Positions 12,953 through 22,200 of a stretch of 64,000 bases of DNA are shown here, piece after piece (position 1 is the first letter of the stretch; each line of letters begins with the position of its first letter). The position numbers and the translations under genes were made by a program. The stretch lies in contig JAILIM010000017.1 in assembly GCA_024695285.1 (NCBI GenBank), positions 1 through 64,000 on the forward strand. The letters are read 5' to 3'. This DNA comes from Bacteroidales bacterium. Lineage in GTDB: Bacteria > Bacteroidota > Bacteroidia > Bacteroidales > UBA932. Below the pieces are notes generated by a model. It searched no databases and was not told the origin of the DNA. It saw nothing but the letters and a program-made list of their open reading frames with translations.

Positions 12953-14294
12953 ATATCCCTTCCTGTACTTCACCGTACTCGAGCACCTCGCCGGTGGCGG
13001 GGTGCCGAAAGGCGATGCCGCAGGCGCGTAGCATAAGCTGCTGGGGTGCGCTTCCGGGCCTGCCCCAGGCACCGGCGACACTCCCGCTGCCGTAGAGGCG
13101 GTCGCCGACGACAGGGTGGCCGAGGCCGCGGACGTGCGCTGCGTGGACGCGGATCTGGTGCGAGCGTCCCGTAAGTGGTTGGAAGAGCACGTCCACAGTG
13201 CCGTCCGGAAGGAATTCCAGAACTTCATATTTGGTCACCGCCGGCTTTCCGGAGGCCGTATCCACCATCTGCCGCGGCCGGTCGTAGTAGTCCAGCGTCA
13301 GCGGCAGGGCGATGGTGCCCTTGGGCGCGTGGTTCCAGGGACCGCCTTCGAGCCTGGCCCTGTAGAACTTCCGCACCTCCCGCGCCGCAAACTGCCGCTC
13401 CAGCTCCGCCTTGTCGGCGAGAGAACGGGCGTAAACCATTATTCCTGAAGTGTCCATGTCCAGCCTGTGGCAGCTCTCGACGCTTTCACCATAGCGCTGC
13501 CGGAGCCACTCCAGCAGCGAAACAGCATTGATCCGCCCCGGCACGGAAAGCATCCCGGACGGTTTGTCCACCACGATAATATGTTCATCCACATAGAGCA
13601 CGGACGGCTCCTGCGGCGACTCCAGCTCGGCATCAAGCGGGTTCGGTTCCACGTCCAGCCCCTGCATCATCCACGTCAGCAGTGGCCCGCACTTCCCGGT
13701 GCAGGAGGGGTAGAAGCGCCCCTGCTCCCTAACCTCCCGGAGCGGACTGCAGCCATACCAGAATTCACCCATCGCGAGCGGTTTCAGCCCATGGCGGAAG
13801 GCGTAATTCAGCAGCTTCGGTGCGGCGCAGTCGCCGGTCCCGCCCGGCGGCACGAGGCCCCTCAATGCAAAGATCTCCTTGACGCTTAATTCCTCACCCA
13901 GACCGTTCATGACGCGGTACTGACTGAAAATCCAGTCCTGAAGTCCGGCCGATGCGGCAGCCTTCTCCGGGCCGTCCGGCATGGCGGAAATCTCCGCCTC
14001 ACGCTGCTTGTAGTAGCCGCTGGTCAGGTCGAATACAGGCGGCACGAAACCGGGTACGACGGCGCGGCCCCCGGCGAGTCCGCTGAAAGCGTACAGCGGA
14101 CCTTCATTGGTGAGGAGGACGCCAAGCATTTTGCCCTCATTAAAAGATGAAATTAGATTCTTCGCTTCGCTCAGAATGACAGTGGGGGCGCCGGAGGCGC
14201 CGTCCAGCCAGCGTATGAGCGCCCGTGCCGCATCCACGACAAGGGGGTGCGGCACGTAGCGGAACGGATATGTGAAGCGGGGCGGCAACTCCAT
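12951..14294 (-). CDS. RluA-family RNA pseudouridine synthase with long N-terminal domain
   Basis: 447 residues. The C-terminal half is an RluA-type synthase: VDKPSGMLSVPGR at about 242-254, catalytic loop HRLDMDTSG at 276-284 (Asp279), and GRSHQIRVH near the end. The N-terminal 230 residues form an extension containing FYPSCTGKCGPLL, seen in Bacteroidota members of the family. Residues 39-50 (VILSEAKNLISS) are a translated copy of a dispersed repeat, apparently inserted in frame. The start overlaps the maf stop (ATGA). rRNA or tRNA uridines are the likely targets; the exact site cannot be told. Confidence 0.9.
   Translation of the reverse strand: MELPPRFTYPFRYVPHPLVVDAARALIRWLDGASGAPTVILSEAKNLISSFNEGKMLGVLLTNEGPLYAFSGLAGGRAVVPGFVPPVFDLTSGYYKQREAEISAMPDGPEKAAASAGLQDWIFSQYRVMNGLGEELSVKEIFALRGLVPPGGTGDCAAPKLLNYAFRHGLKPLAMGEFWYGCSPLREVREQGRFYPSCTGKCGPLLTWMMQGLDVEPNPLDAELESPQEPSVLYVDEHIIVVDKPSGMLSVPGRINAVSLLEWLRQRYGESVESCHRLDMDTSGIMVYARSLADKAELERQFAAREVRKFYRARLEGGPWNHAPKGTIALPLTLDYYDRPRQMVDTASGKPAVTKYEVLEFLPDGTVDVLFQPLTGRSHQIRVHAAHVRGLGHPVVGDRLYGSGSVAGAWGRPGSAPQQLMLRACGIAFRHPATGEVLEYGEVQEGI
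14155..14180 (-). repeat. Dispersed GTCATTCTGAGCGAAG-type repeat inside a coding region
   Basis: The minus strand reads gtcattctgagcgaagcg and continues aagaatct. It belongs to the same repeat family as 48269-48295 and 48309-48344. Here it is translated in frame as VILSEAKNL in the N-terminal region of the RluA-like protein. Confidence 0.8.
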
Positions 14295-14872
14295 CAGGCG
14301 AATTCCTGCAGGAGCTCCCAGACTCGGTGGACAGGGAAGCCCATCACATTATAGAACGACCCCTCGATGCGGCCCATCGCTGCATAACCCAGCCACTCCT
14401 GGATACCGTAGCCGCCGGCTTTGTCGAAGGGGCGGTATTTGTCTATGTAATAATTGATTTCGTCGTCATCCAGCGGGGCCACGAAAACCACGGTCTCGTC
14501 GGTCACGCTCTTTTCCCTCTCCGGGGTCCTGAAGGTCACGGCGGAAACCACCCGGTGCTCGCGGCCGGAGAGCTCGCGCAGCATAAGCACGGCCTCTTCG
14601 CGCGTGTGCGGCTTCCCCAGCACCCGGGAGTCCACGATGACCACGGTGTCGGAGGTGATGAGCAGCTCGTCCTCTTCAAGGGGCCTGTGGAAGCCGTGCG
14701 ACTTTCCCCGGGACATCAGGAGCGGCACTTCCTCCGGAGTGGCGCCTGCGGGCACGGATTCCTCGAAGGTGTTTCCGGTATCTATGGTGAACTCCACGTC
14801 CAGGCCGGCAAGCAGTTCGCGCCGGCGGGGCGACCCGCTGCCGAGGATGATTCTCTTAGAACATTTTTTCAT
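14294..14872 (-). CDS. maf: Maf-like nucleoside triphosphate pyrophosphatase
   Basis: 192 residues, normal for the family. The N-terminal signature ILGSGSPRRRELL (residues 10-22) forms the nucleotide loop. TSDTVVIVDSRVLGKP and FDKAGGYGIQEW carry the other conserved residues. Maf proteins hydrolyse non-canonical or modified NTPs (dTTP/UTP/m5UTP type) and thereby keep the pools clean. The start overlaps the kdsC end by 17 bases and the stop overlaps the rluA-like start by one base, so it is translated within the DUF3467 - kdsC - maf - rluA operon. Confidence 0.93.
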   Translation of the reverse strand: MKKCSKRIILGSGSPRRRELLAGLDVEFTIDTGNTFEESVPAGATPEEVPLLMSRGKSHGFHRPLEEDELLITSDTVVIVDSRVLGKPHTREEAVLMLRELSGREHRVVSAVTFRTPEREKSVTDETVVFVAPLDDDEINYYIDKYRPFDKAGGYGIQEWLGYAAMGRIEGSFYNVMGFPVHRVWELLQEFA

Positions 14873-15383
14873 ATTTCTTCACGTCGAATTCCCAGCGACC
14901 CTGCGCTTTCAGCACCAGTTCCAGCGTCCAGCGCACGAAGCCGCGTCCGCCCCCGACGGGGGACACGATATCGGCCGCTTCTTTCGCTTCGTCAACAGCG
15001 TCGGACGGCACGGCTCCAATGCCTGCATACTGCAACGCAGGGATGTCAGGGATGTCGTCGCCCATATAAAGTACTTCTTCAGGTCGTAGGCCGAAACGTT
15101 CGCAGAATTCGATAAGTATCCTGCGCTTGTCACGGGCGAGCAAGTAGACGTTCTCATAGGGGATACCGTAGGCTGTCATGCGTTTGCGCACGGCTTCGGT
15201 ATGCCCGCCCGTGATGACTCCGAGGGTGTAGCCGTTGAGCGCTGCCATCCTCAGGCCGTGGCCGTCTTTTTCGTTGAAGATACGCAACGGTTCGGCGTTG
15301 CTGTCCACCAGCACGCTTCCGTCCGTCATCACTCCGTCCACATCCAGGACGAAGGCTTTGACGGCGCTAAGATTTGGTTCCAT
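14856..15383 (-). CDS. kdsC: 3-deoxy-D-manno-octulosonate 8-phosphate phosphatase (KdsC-type HAD)
   Basis: 175 residues, C0-type HAD with no cap domain. Catalytic DVDGVMTDG gives the nucleophile Asp14 and acid Asp16. VITGGHTEAV supplies motif II, the lysine of ARDKRRI motif III, and GDDIPD the Mg-binding motif IV. KdsC makes free KDO for lipopolysaccharide core synthesis; as a family caution, close relatives act on sialic-acid precursors (NeuC/NanS-type clusters), but no such genes lie nearby. It overlaps both neighbours by 17 bases. Confidence 0.88.
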   Translation of the reverse strand: MEPNLSAVKAFVLDVDGVMTDGSVLVDSNAEPLRIFNEKDGHGLRMAALNGYTLGVITGGHTEAVRKRMTAYGIPYENVYLLARDKRRILIEFCERFGLRPEEVLYMGDDIPDIPALQYAGIGAVPSDAVDEAKEAADIVSPVGGGRGFVRWTLELVLKAQGRWEFDVKKYEKMF

Positions 15384-15678
15384 TAGGATTGAAATCGGCC
15401 AGGTTGAAGGTTGCCTTGGGGGAGCCTGGGAGTTCGATGGCGCCGAACTGCGACTCGTATTTGCCGATGTTGTCGGTCAGGGCGTTGAGCAGGCGCTTTG
15501 CGTGCTCTGGCGTCATCAGGATGCGGTTGCTGATCTCGGGCTTGGCCAGTCCGGGGAGCATGGTCGCGAAGTCGATGACGAATTCGCTGTGGGAATGGCT
15601 GATGATGGCAAGGTTGGAATAATTGCCTTTTGCGACCTCGGGCTTGAGCTCGAGCTGTATCTGCTTGTTTTCTTCCAT
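15367..15678 (-). CDS. DUF3467 family protein
   Basis: 103 residues from the ATG at 15678 (MEENKQIQLELKPEVAKG). A frame extension upstream to 15702 exists but would cross the promoter. The sequence YSNLAIISHSHSEFVIDF, then a leucine-rich segment and RILMTPEHAKRLLNAL, matches what I recall of DUF3467, a small beta-rich family widespread in Bacteroidota with no settled function. First gene of the minus-strand operon leading to kdsC, maf and the pseudouridine synthase. Confidence 0.85.
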   Translation of the reverse strand: MEENKQIQLELKPEVAKGNYSNLAIISHSHSEFVIDFATMLPGLAKPEISNRILMTPEHAKRLLNALTDNIGKYESQFGAIELPGSPKATFNLADFNPNGTKS

Positions 15679-15699
15679 AAAAATCAATTGTTTCTCCGA

Positions 15700-15731
15700 C
15701 AAAATTACGTTAAAAATGTTATCTTTGCAAA
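15700..15731 (-). promoter_or_regulatory. Promoter of the DUF3467-kdsC-maf-rluA operon
   Basis: Minus strand TTTG (15731-15728), exactly 20 bases, TAATTTTG (15707-15700), 21 bases before the ATG at 15678. It overlaps the divergent valS -7 element, so the two promoters probably exclude each other. Confidence 0.7.
15720..15727 (+). promoter_or_regulatory. valS: -7 element of valS
   Basis: TATCTTTG followed by C, six bases before the ATG at 15734. No TTG at the ideal distance. The position decides the valS start: upstream in-frame codons (for example ATG at 15716) would not be transcribed. Confidence 0.6.
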
Positions 15732-15733
15732 CT

Positions 15734-18367
15734 ATGGAATTGAAGAAAAACTATAATCCCGCAGAAGTCGAGGATAAGTGGTACGCCTATTGGCTGAAGA
15801 ACAGATGCTTTCATTCGGAGCCCGATTCCCGGGAGCCCTACACGATAGTTATACCTCCGCCCAACGTGACGGGCATACTCCACATGGGGCACGTGCTCAA
15901 CAACACGCTCAACGACGTGCTGATACGCAAGGCCCGCATGGACGGCAAGAACGCCTGCTGGGTGCCCGGAACCGACCATGCCAGCATAGCGACCGAAAAC
16001 AAGGTCGTCGCCCGCCTGGCTGAGCGAGGCATTAAGAAGGAAGACCTTACCCGCGATGAATTCCTGAAATACGCATGGGAATGGAAGGAAGAGCACGGCG
16101 GCATCATCCTTCAGCAACTCCGCAAGCTCGGCGCCTCCTGCGACTGGGACCGCACCAAGTTCACGATGGAGCCCGCCCTGAGCGACGCCGTAATCGCCAC
16201 CTTCGTGTATTTCTACAAGAAAGGCCTGATCTACCACGGCTACCGCATGGTCAACTGGGACCCCGTGGCCCACACCGCCATCTCCGACGATGAGGTCATC
16301 CACCGCGACACGAAGAGCCACTTCTACCATCTGCGCTACTTCATTTCCGACGGCAAGGGCAATCCGACCGATGACTTCCTCGTCATTGCGACAACCCGCC
16401 CCGAAACCATAATGGCCGACGCCGCGATCTGCGTCAATCCCGCCGACGAGCGCTACCACAAGCTGCGTGGCAAGAAGGTGCTCATCCCCCTGATCAACAG
16501 GGAAATACCCGTCATTGAAGACGACTACGTGGAAATGGACTTCGGTACCGGTTGCCTCAAAGTCACGCCCGCCCACGATGCGCACGATTACGAAATCGGC
16601 CAGCGCCACGACCTGCCCATCCTTGAGATCCTGGACGACGACGGCCGACTCAACGAAAAGGCACAGATACTCGTAGGTCAGGACCGTTTCGAGGCCCGCA
16701 AGAACATAGTGAAGATGCTCGAGGATGCCGGCAACCTTGTGAAGGTCGAGGAATATATTTCCCCGGTCGGCTACAGCGAGCGCACCGACGCCGTCATCGA
16801 ACCTAAGCTCAGCAAGCAGTGGTTCCTCAAGCTCGAAGGGCTGGCCAAGTCTGCCCTTGAGGCCGTGGAATCCGGCAACATTAAGCTTATTCCCGACAAA
16901 TACCGCAACGTCTACCGCCACTGGATGGAGAACGCCCACGACTGGTGTATTTCCCGCCAGCTCTGGTGGGGGCAGCGCATCCCCGCCTGGTACCTTCCTG
17001 ACGGCAGCGTGGTGGTCGAAGAGACCCCTGAACGTGCCCTTAAGGTAGCGCAGGCCGTCAATCCGGCCCTGACCGCCGCAGACCTCAGGCAGGATGAAGA
17101 CGTGCTCGACACCTGGTTCAGCTCCTGGCTGTGGCCCATAAGCGTATTCGACGCAAAGCGGCCCGGGCATCCCGAGCACAAGCCCAACCGTGACCTCGGT
17201 TATTACTATCCTACCTCCGACCTCGTGACCGGCCCTGATATCATTTTCTTCTGGGTGGCCAGGATGATAATGGCAGGAGGGGAGTTCATGAAGGACGTTC
17301 CTTTCCGCAATGTCTATTTCACCGGCATCGTGCGCGACAAGCTGGGACGCAAGATGAGCAAGACCCTGGGCAACAGCCCCGACCCTCTCGTGCTGATTGA
17401 AAAATACGGCGCCGATTCCGTGCGCCTCGGCATGTTGCTGTGCTCTTCCGCCGGCAACGACATACTCTACGACGAGTCGCAGGTGGAGCAGGGCCGCAAT
17501 TTCTGCGGCAAGATATGGAACTCCTGGCGCCTTGTCAGCGGATGGAGGGTGGACGAGAACGGCCGCCAGAGCGAATCCTCGCGCGTGGCCGTGAAATGGT
17601 TCGACAACCTGCTTTCCCGCACCATCGCCACCGTGGAAGACCATTACCGGAAGTTCCGTATCAACGACGCCCTGATGGCCACCTACAAGCTTTTCTGGGA
17701 CGACTATTGCAGCTGGTATCTCGAACTCGTGAAGCCCGCCTGGGGTGAGGCCGTCGACGGATACACCTTTGAAGCCACCGTCGGTTTCTTCGACAAGCTC
17801 CTGAAACTCATCCATCCGGTGATGCCGTTCATCACGGAGGAGATATGGCACGCGATGGCCGATCGCCGTCCGGGCGAAACCATCATGTATGAGCGCACTC
17901 CTGTGGCCGGCCCCTGCGATGAGGCATTCCTTGCCGGATTCGAACAGGCCCGCCAGATCATCACGGGCGTGCGCGGCATCCGTGCCCAGAAGCAGATAGC
18001 CCCCAAGGATCCCCTGAAGCTCAGCATCGAGGGTGAGGTTTCCGAAGAACTGTATCCAATTATCGCAAAGGCCGCCGGCATCTCCGGGTTCGTCGGGGCG
18101 GTGGACGGCGCTGCCGTGAGTTTCATCGTGGGCACGGTGAAGTGCAGCGTGCCTCTCGAGGGGCTCGTCGATACGGCGCAGGAAAGGGCGAAGGTCGAGG
18201 CCGAGCTGGAACACCAGCGCAAGTTCCTCGCCGGCGTGCGCGCAAAGCTGGCCAACGAAGGTTTCGTGGCCCGTGCGCCCGAAGCGGTCGTGGCGGTGGA
18301 ACGCAAGAAAGAGGCCGATGCCCTCGCCCGCATCGAAGCCCTCGAAGCAAGTTTGAAAACACTTTAA
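15734..18367 (+). CDS. valS: Valyl-tRNA synthetase
   Basis: 877 residues, normal for ValRS. The start MELKKNYNPAEVEDKWYAYW matches the family N-terminus. HIGH-type motif HMGH occurs in PPPNVTGILHMGH, the KMSKS loop reads KMSKTLGNSPDP, and an editing domain lies between them. The anticodon-binding domain and the C-terminal coiled coil (from about ERAKVEAELEHQRKFLAGV) complete the protein. It charges tRNA-Val in the cytoplasm. The -7 element ends six bases upstream, predicting a leaderless mRNA. tatA follows after 11 bases. Confidence 0.98.
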   Translation: MELKKNYNPAEVEDKWYAYWLKNRCFHSEPDSREPYTIVIPPPNVTGILHMGHVLNNTLNDVLIRKARMDGKNACWVPGTDHASIATENKVVARLAERGIKKEDLTRDEFLKYAWEWKEEHGGIILQQLRKLGASCDWDRTKFTMEPALSDAVIATFVYFYKKGLIYHGYRMVNWDPVAHTAISDDEVIHRDTKSHFYHLRYFISDGKGNPTDDFLVIATTRPETIMADAAICVNPADERYHKLRGKKVLIPLINREIPVIEDDYVEMDFGTGCLKVTPAHDAHDYEIGQRHDLPILEILDDDGRLNEKAQILVGQDRFEARKNIVKMLEDAGNLVKVEEYISPVGYSERTDAVIEPKLSKQWFLKLEGLAKSALEAVESGNIKLIPDKYRNVYRHWMENAHDWCISRQLWWGQRIPAWYLPDGSVVVEETPERALKVAQAVNPALTAADLRQDEDVLDTWFSSWLWPISVFDAKRPGHPEHKPNRDLGYYYPTSDLVTGPDIIFFWVARMIMAGGEFMKDVPFRNVYFTGIVRDKLGRKMSKTLGNSPDPLVLIEKYGADSVRLGMLLCSSAGNDILYDESQVEQGRNFCGKIWNSWRLVSGWRVDENGRQSESSRVAVKWFDNLLSRTIATVEDHYRKFRINDALMATYKLFWDDYCSWYLELVKPAWGEAVDGYTFEATVGFFDKLLKLIHPVMPFITEEIWHAMADRRPGETIMYERTPVAGPCDEAFLAGFEQARQIITGVRGIRAQKQIAPKDPLKLSIEGEVSEELYPIIAKAAGISGFVGAVDGAAVSFIVGTVKCSVPLEGLVDTAQERAKVEAELEHQRKFLAGVRAKLANEGFVARAPEAVVAVERKKEADALARIEALEASLKTL

Positions 18368-18378
18368 ACCATAGTCCT

Positions 18379-18576
18379 ATGTTGTTAATTCCTTTGGTGT
18401 TCGGCTGGTGGGAACTGGTTATCATCGCTTTCGTCATCCTTCTCTTCTTCGGGGGAAGGAAGCTTCCCGAGCTTATGAAAGGCCTTGGCAAGGGCGTCAA
18501 GAGCTTCAAGGACGGGATGAAGGAAATCGATGACCAGGTGAACCTGTCAGACGAACCGAAAAAGCCCGAGAACTAG
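18379..18576 (+). CDS. tatA: Sec-independent translocase subunit TatA
   Basis: 65 residues from the ATG at 18379. One N-terminal transmembrane helix (WWELVIIAFVILLFFG) is followed by the FGGRKLPEL hinge and an amphipathic helix (MKGLGKGVKSFKDGMKEI), the classic TatA/E layout. TatA multimers form the pore for folded twin-arginine substrates. The tatC gene follows immediately (stop TAG at 18574, GTG at 18577). No tatB is present, so this TatA probably serves both roles. Confidence 0.95.
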   Translation: MLLIPLVFGWWELVIIAFVILLFFGGRKLPELMKGLGKGVKSFKDGMKEIDDQVNLSDEPKKPEN

Positions 18577-19353
18577 GTGAGCGGGGAAGCGCGGAACGAC
18601 AGCGAGATGTCCTTCTGGGACCATCTCGAAGAGCTGAGATGGACTTTGCTCCGCTCGGCGATTGCCGTCTGCGTGTTCTGTGCCGCCGGACTGGCCTTCA
18701 AAGGCCCCCTTTTCGATCTCGTGCTCTGGCCTTCAAAGCCGGATTTCATTGTGTACAAATGGCTTGGCTGGAATCTCAATATGAGCTTGATCAACGTTGA
18801 GATTTCAGCCCAGTTCTTTACCCACCTCAAGGCGGCGCTTGCCGCAGGCGTGGTGCTGGCCTTCCCGTACATCATCTATGAGATATGGAAGTTCATCGCC
18901 CCGGCGCTGTATGAGAGGGAAAAGAAAGCCGTCGGCACGGCCTTCGCGATGTCGTCTTTCTTCTTCTACCTGGGCGTCGTCGTGGGCTATTTCTTCGTGC
19001 TTCCGGTGTGCCTGCAGTTCTTCATGAACTACACCGTCAGTCCGGACATAGCCAATACCATCACCCTCAGTTCCTATATGTCGATGTTCACTTCAATGTC
19101 GCTACTTATAGGAATCGTGTTCGAGTTCCCGACCGTCATCTCCGTGCTTTCCCGCCTCGGGGTCGTGTACCGCGGAACGCTGAGGAAGGGCCGTAAATAC
19201 GCCGTCATCGCAGTACTGGTGCTGGCAGCTCTCATCACCCCGTCGGATCCTTTCTCTATGATGGTCCTGGCGCTGCCCCTTTATCTCCTGTATGAGCTGT
19301 CGATACTGATGTGCCGAAAAGAAGAAGTGAAGGAAGAAGATGATATCGATTGA
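18577..19353 (+). CDS. tatC: Sec-independent translocase subunit TatC
   Basis: 258 residues with six transmembrane helices. FWDHLEELRWTLLRS near the N-terminus is the TatC signature that receives the twin-arginine signal, and FKGPLFDLVLWPSKPDF follows in the first periplasmic loop. The GTG at 18577 adjoins the tatA stop; an ATG at 18607 (MSFWDHLEEL) is an equally plausible start. The 3' end overlaps the ABC-F gene by 14 bases. With TatA it makes a minimal Tat translocase. Confidence 0.94.
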   Translation: MSGEARNDSEMSFWDHLEELRWTLLRSAIAVCVFCAAGLAFKGPLFDLVLWPSKPDFIVYKWLGWNLNMSLINVEISAQFFTHLKAALAAGVVLAFPYIIYEIWKFIAPALYEREKKAVGTAFAMSSFFFYLGVVVGYFFVLPVCLQFFMNYTVSPDIANTITLSSYMSMFTSMSLLIGIVFEFPTVISVLSRLGVVYRGTLRKGRKYAVIAVLVLAALITPSDPFSMMVLALPLYLLYELSILMCRKEEVKEEDDID

Positions 19354-21241
19354 CGACCTGACAGTTGCCTACGGAGGCTTCGTGCTCCTGGACAAGATTA
19401 ATTTCCACATATCCGAGACCGACAAGATCGGCCTCGTGGGACGCAACGGTGCAGGGAAGTCCACCGTCATGAAACTCATCACAGGGCTGCAGAACCCCAC
19501 TTCCGGGCGCGTGGACAAGCCGTCCGGCATCACGATAGGCTACCTCCCGCAGCTGATGGAGCACCACAAGGGACTCAGCGTGATGGACGAGACGATGACC
19601 GTCTTCAGCGAGACCTCCGGGCTTCAGGACGAAATCGACGCCCTGGCAAGGGAACTCGGAGAGCGCACCGACTATGAGTCCGAAAGCTACTCCGAGCTGA
19701 TAGAGCGCCTCTCCGACCTCAACGACAGGCTTGCCATCGCCCACAGCGAGCCGCCGGAAGTGCAGGCCCGCAAGACTCTTAAAGGCCTGGGATTCAAGGA
19801 CGACGAGCTCGACCGCAGGACGGAGACCTTCAGCCAGGGATGGAACATGCGCATCGAGCTTGCAAAAATACTCCTGCGCCGTCCCGACCTGCTGATGCTC
19901 GACGAACCCACCAACCACCTCGATATTGAATCCATTGAATGGCTGGAGGACTACCTCAAGGCCCGCCGAGGCAGCCTCCTGCTGGTCTCCCACGACCGCA
20001 AGTTCCTCGACAGCGTGACCAACCGCACCGTCGAAATCCTGCTCGGCCACATCCACGACTACAAGGTCCCGTACACAAAATACCTGGAGCTGCGCGCCGA
20101 AAGGGTGGCCCAGCAGACAGCCGCCTACGAAAACCAGCAGCGGATGATCCAGAAGACCGAAGAGTTCATACAGGCGTTCCGCTACAAACCCACCAAATCC
20201 AACCAGGTACAGTCACGCATAAAGGCACTTGAGAAGCTCGACCGGGTCGAGATAGACGAGACCGACAACGTGCGCCTGACTGTCAAGTTTCCCAAGGCGG
20301 CCAGGGCCGGAGACGTGGTCTACAAGGCGACCGGACTGAGCGCCGGCTATCCGCAGAAAGTGGTGTTCACCGGCGCCGACATAGAAATCAAGCGCGGCGA
20401 GAAAGTGGCGCTCGTCGGGCGCAACGGCGAGGGCAAGACCACGCTGATGCGCATCATCGCAGGCCAGCTGGATCCCATTGCCGGCGAATCCCGGCTGGGC
20501 CATAACGTCGACCTCGGCTATTTCGCCCAGAACCAGGAAGACGAACTCGACAAGAACGAGACTGTGTTCAGCACACTCGACCGCATAGCCGTGGGCGACA
20601 TACGAACCAAACTGCGTGACATCCTCGCCCAGTTTCTGTTCCGCGGAGAAGACATCGACAAGCGTGTCTCTGTGCTCTCAGGAGGGGAGCGGGCGCGTCT
20701 CGGCATGGCGAAACTGATGCTCCAGAACCATAACCTGCTGGCCCTCGACGAACCCACCAACCACATGGATATCAAATCTAAAGACATACTCAAGCAGGCC
20801 CTGTCCGCATATGATGGCACGCTGATTGTTGTCAGTCACGACAGAGACTTCCTCGACGGGCTGGTGGATAAGCTGTATGAGTTCCGTGACGGCCGCGTGC
20901 GTGAGCACCTCGGAGGAGTCTCCGCATTCCTCGCCCGCCGCCGGCTGGAGAACCTGCAGGAACTGGAGCGGAGCGCGGAAATTAAGAAGGCTGAAGCACC
21001 TAAAGATAACAGTGTCAGGCTTGAACAGAAAGAAAAATCTAAGCTTGACCGCAAGAAAAAGAACAGAATTTCTTATCTTGAGTGCGAAATTGAAAAATTG
21101 GAACAAAGGATGGGGGAAATAGAGAAGGTTCTCTCTGCCCCCGGACCTGAAGATGACATAATGGAGCTCACCCGCGAGTATCTCGAGCGCAAGCGCGACC
21201 TGGATGCCAAAACGGAAGAATGGGGCTCGCTTATAGAATAG
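19340..21241 (+). CDS. ABC-F family ATPase (ribosome-associated type)
   Basis: 633 residues with two ABC cassettes and no membrane segments. Walker A motifs GRNGAGKST and GRNGEGKTT; signatures FSQGWNMR (degenerate LSGGQ) and LSGGERAR; Walker B LMLDEPTNHLD and LALDEPTNHMD. The interdomain linker AYENQQRMIQKTEEFI is the P-site tRNA-interaction arm of ABC-F proteins, and a coiled coil (about 540-630) ends the protein. Members act on stalled ribosomes or in antibiotic protection; I cannot assign the subgroup. It overlaps tatC by 14 bases. Confidence 0.92.
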   Translation: MISIDDLTVAYGGFVLLDKINFHISETDKIGLVGRNGAGKSTVMKLITGLQNPTSGRVDKPSGITIGYLPQLMEHHKGLSVMDETMTVFSETSGLQDEIDALARELGERTDYESESYSELIERLSDLNDRLAIAHSEPPEVQARKTLKGLGFKDDELDRRTETFSQGWNMRIELAKILLRRPDLLMLDEPTNHLDIESIEWLEDYLKARRGSLLLVSHDRKFLDSVTNRTVEILLGHIHDYKVPYTKYLELRAERVAQQTAAYENQQRMIQKTEEFIQAFRYKPTKSNQVQSRIKALEKLDRVEIDETDNVRLTVKFPKAARAGDVVYKATGLSAGYPQKVVFTGADIEIKRGEKVALVGRNGEGKTTLMRIIAGQLDPIAGESRLGHNVDLGYFAQNQEDELDKNETVFSTLDRIAVGDIRTKLRDILAQFLFRGEDIDKRVSVLSGGERARLGMAKLMLQNHNLLALDEPTNHMDIKSKDILKQALSAYDGTLIVVSHDRDFLDGLVDKLYEFRDGRVREHLGGVSAFLARRRLENLQELERSAEIKKAEAPKDNSVRLEQKEKSKLDRKKKNRISYLECEIEKLEQRMGEIEKVLSAPGPEDDIMELTREYLERKRDLDAKTEEWGSLIE

Positions 21242-21245
21242 AGTT

Positions 21246-22172
21246 ATGAAAAAGTTGATTATCGCCGTTCTCTGCTGTACCCTGATGGGAACTGCCGCAT
21301 TTGGCAAGCAATACAGCGTCAACCTGTCTCCGTTCACCGGGGTCAGGGTATCCGACGAATTCAAGGTCAGCATCCTGAGAGGCTCTGAATACAGGGCTCT
21401 CCTGACCGTCGAGGATGAATATATGGACTATGTCACCTGTGCGCTTGCAGGCTCCACCCTGGAGATTTCTCTGGACGAGCGCAAGGTCCCGTCAGAAGTA
21501 AAGCGCCACTACCGTTCCAAAGGCACCGCGGACCCGACATTCACGGCTATCATATACGTGCCCGACCTGATCCAGACCGTTATCCTTGAAGACAAGGCCG
21601 TCCTGCGCGACACCGAAGACGTCTTCGACAAGGCGCGCGTGGACTTCGAGCTCTCCGGCACATCTTCGGTCGAGAAACTCCTGGTCAGTTCCCTTGTGAT
21701 GCGTATATCCCTGAAAAACAAGGCCGGAGCGGATATTAACTTCACCGGCGGCGAATGCATAGTGGAGGCTTCCAACTCTTCTACTGCCCGCATTGTGGAG
21801 CAGCAGTCGGAGGTCTCACGCTACAGCCTCCAGGGTACGTCCAAGGTCGAGGCCCTCTGCACCACGGCCAACCTGAATGTCTACACCAAAGCGAACTGCA
21901 CCCTCCGCGTGACCGGCAGCGGCGACAGGGCCGTTTTCGACATCAACGGCACTTCCGAAGTAGATGCATCCGGGTTTGAAGTCCCTGATGCGATTGTGAC
22001 CATGTCCAGCGTCTGCAAGCTCAGCGAGGCCGCCTACAAGACGCTCCGCGTCAATCTCAACGGCGGCTCAACGCTCTATTTTGCCAACGACCCGGCCGTG
22101 ACCATAGAGAACATCCGTTCCGCTTCGATGTCCCGCATATCGTCCGGAAGAAGCAGCGCTACCAAGTTGTAA
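21246..22172 (+). CDS. Secreted GIN-domain (DUF2807) protein
   Basis: 308 residues with a signal peptide (MKKLIIAVLCCTLMGTAAFG). The rest is a repetitive beta-helix-like domain. GVRVSDEFKVSILRGSEY opens the head, and later repeats such as LSGTSSVEKLLVSS, LQGTSKVEAL and INGTSEVDASGF alternate strands with Gly-Ser-Thr turns. This is the pattern of DUF2807 putative autotransporter-adhesin-head proteins, common in Bacteroidota envelopes. No catalytic residues are apparent. It starts 4 bases after the ABC-F stop. Confidence 0.85.
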   Translation: MKKLIIAVLCCTLMGTAAFGKQYSVNLSPFTGVRVSDEFKVSILRGSEYRALLTVEDEYMDYVTCALAGSTLEISLDERKVPSEVKRHYRSKGTADPTFTAIIYVPDLIQTVILEDKAVLRDTEDVFDKARVDFELSGTSSVEKLLVSSLVMRISLKNKAGADINFTGGECIVEASNSSTARIVEQQSEVSRYSLQGTSKVEALCTTANLNVYTKANCTLRVTGSGDRAVFDINGTSEVDASGFEVPDAIVTMSSVCKLSEAAYKTLRVNLNGGSTLYFANDPAVTIENIRSASMSRISSGRSSATKL

Positions 22173-22200
22173 TTCTTACGATTGAAAGAATTATTCAGAT

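Noticed and set aside
15719..18214. Very long open frame on the minus strand opposite valS (about 830 codons)
   Set aside because: It is antisense to a perfectly conserved ValRS; GC-rich codons on one strand keep the opposite frame open. No domain is recognisable in it.
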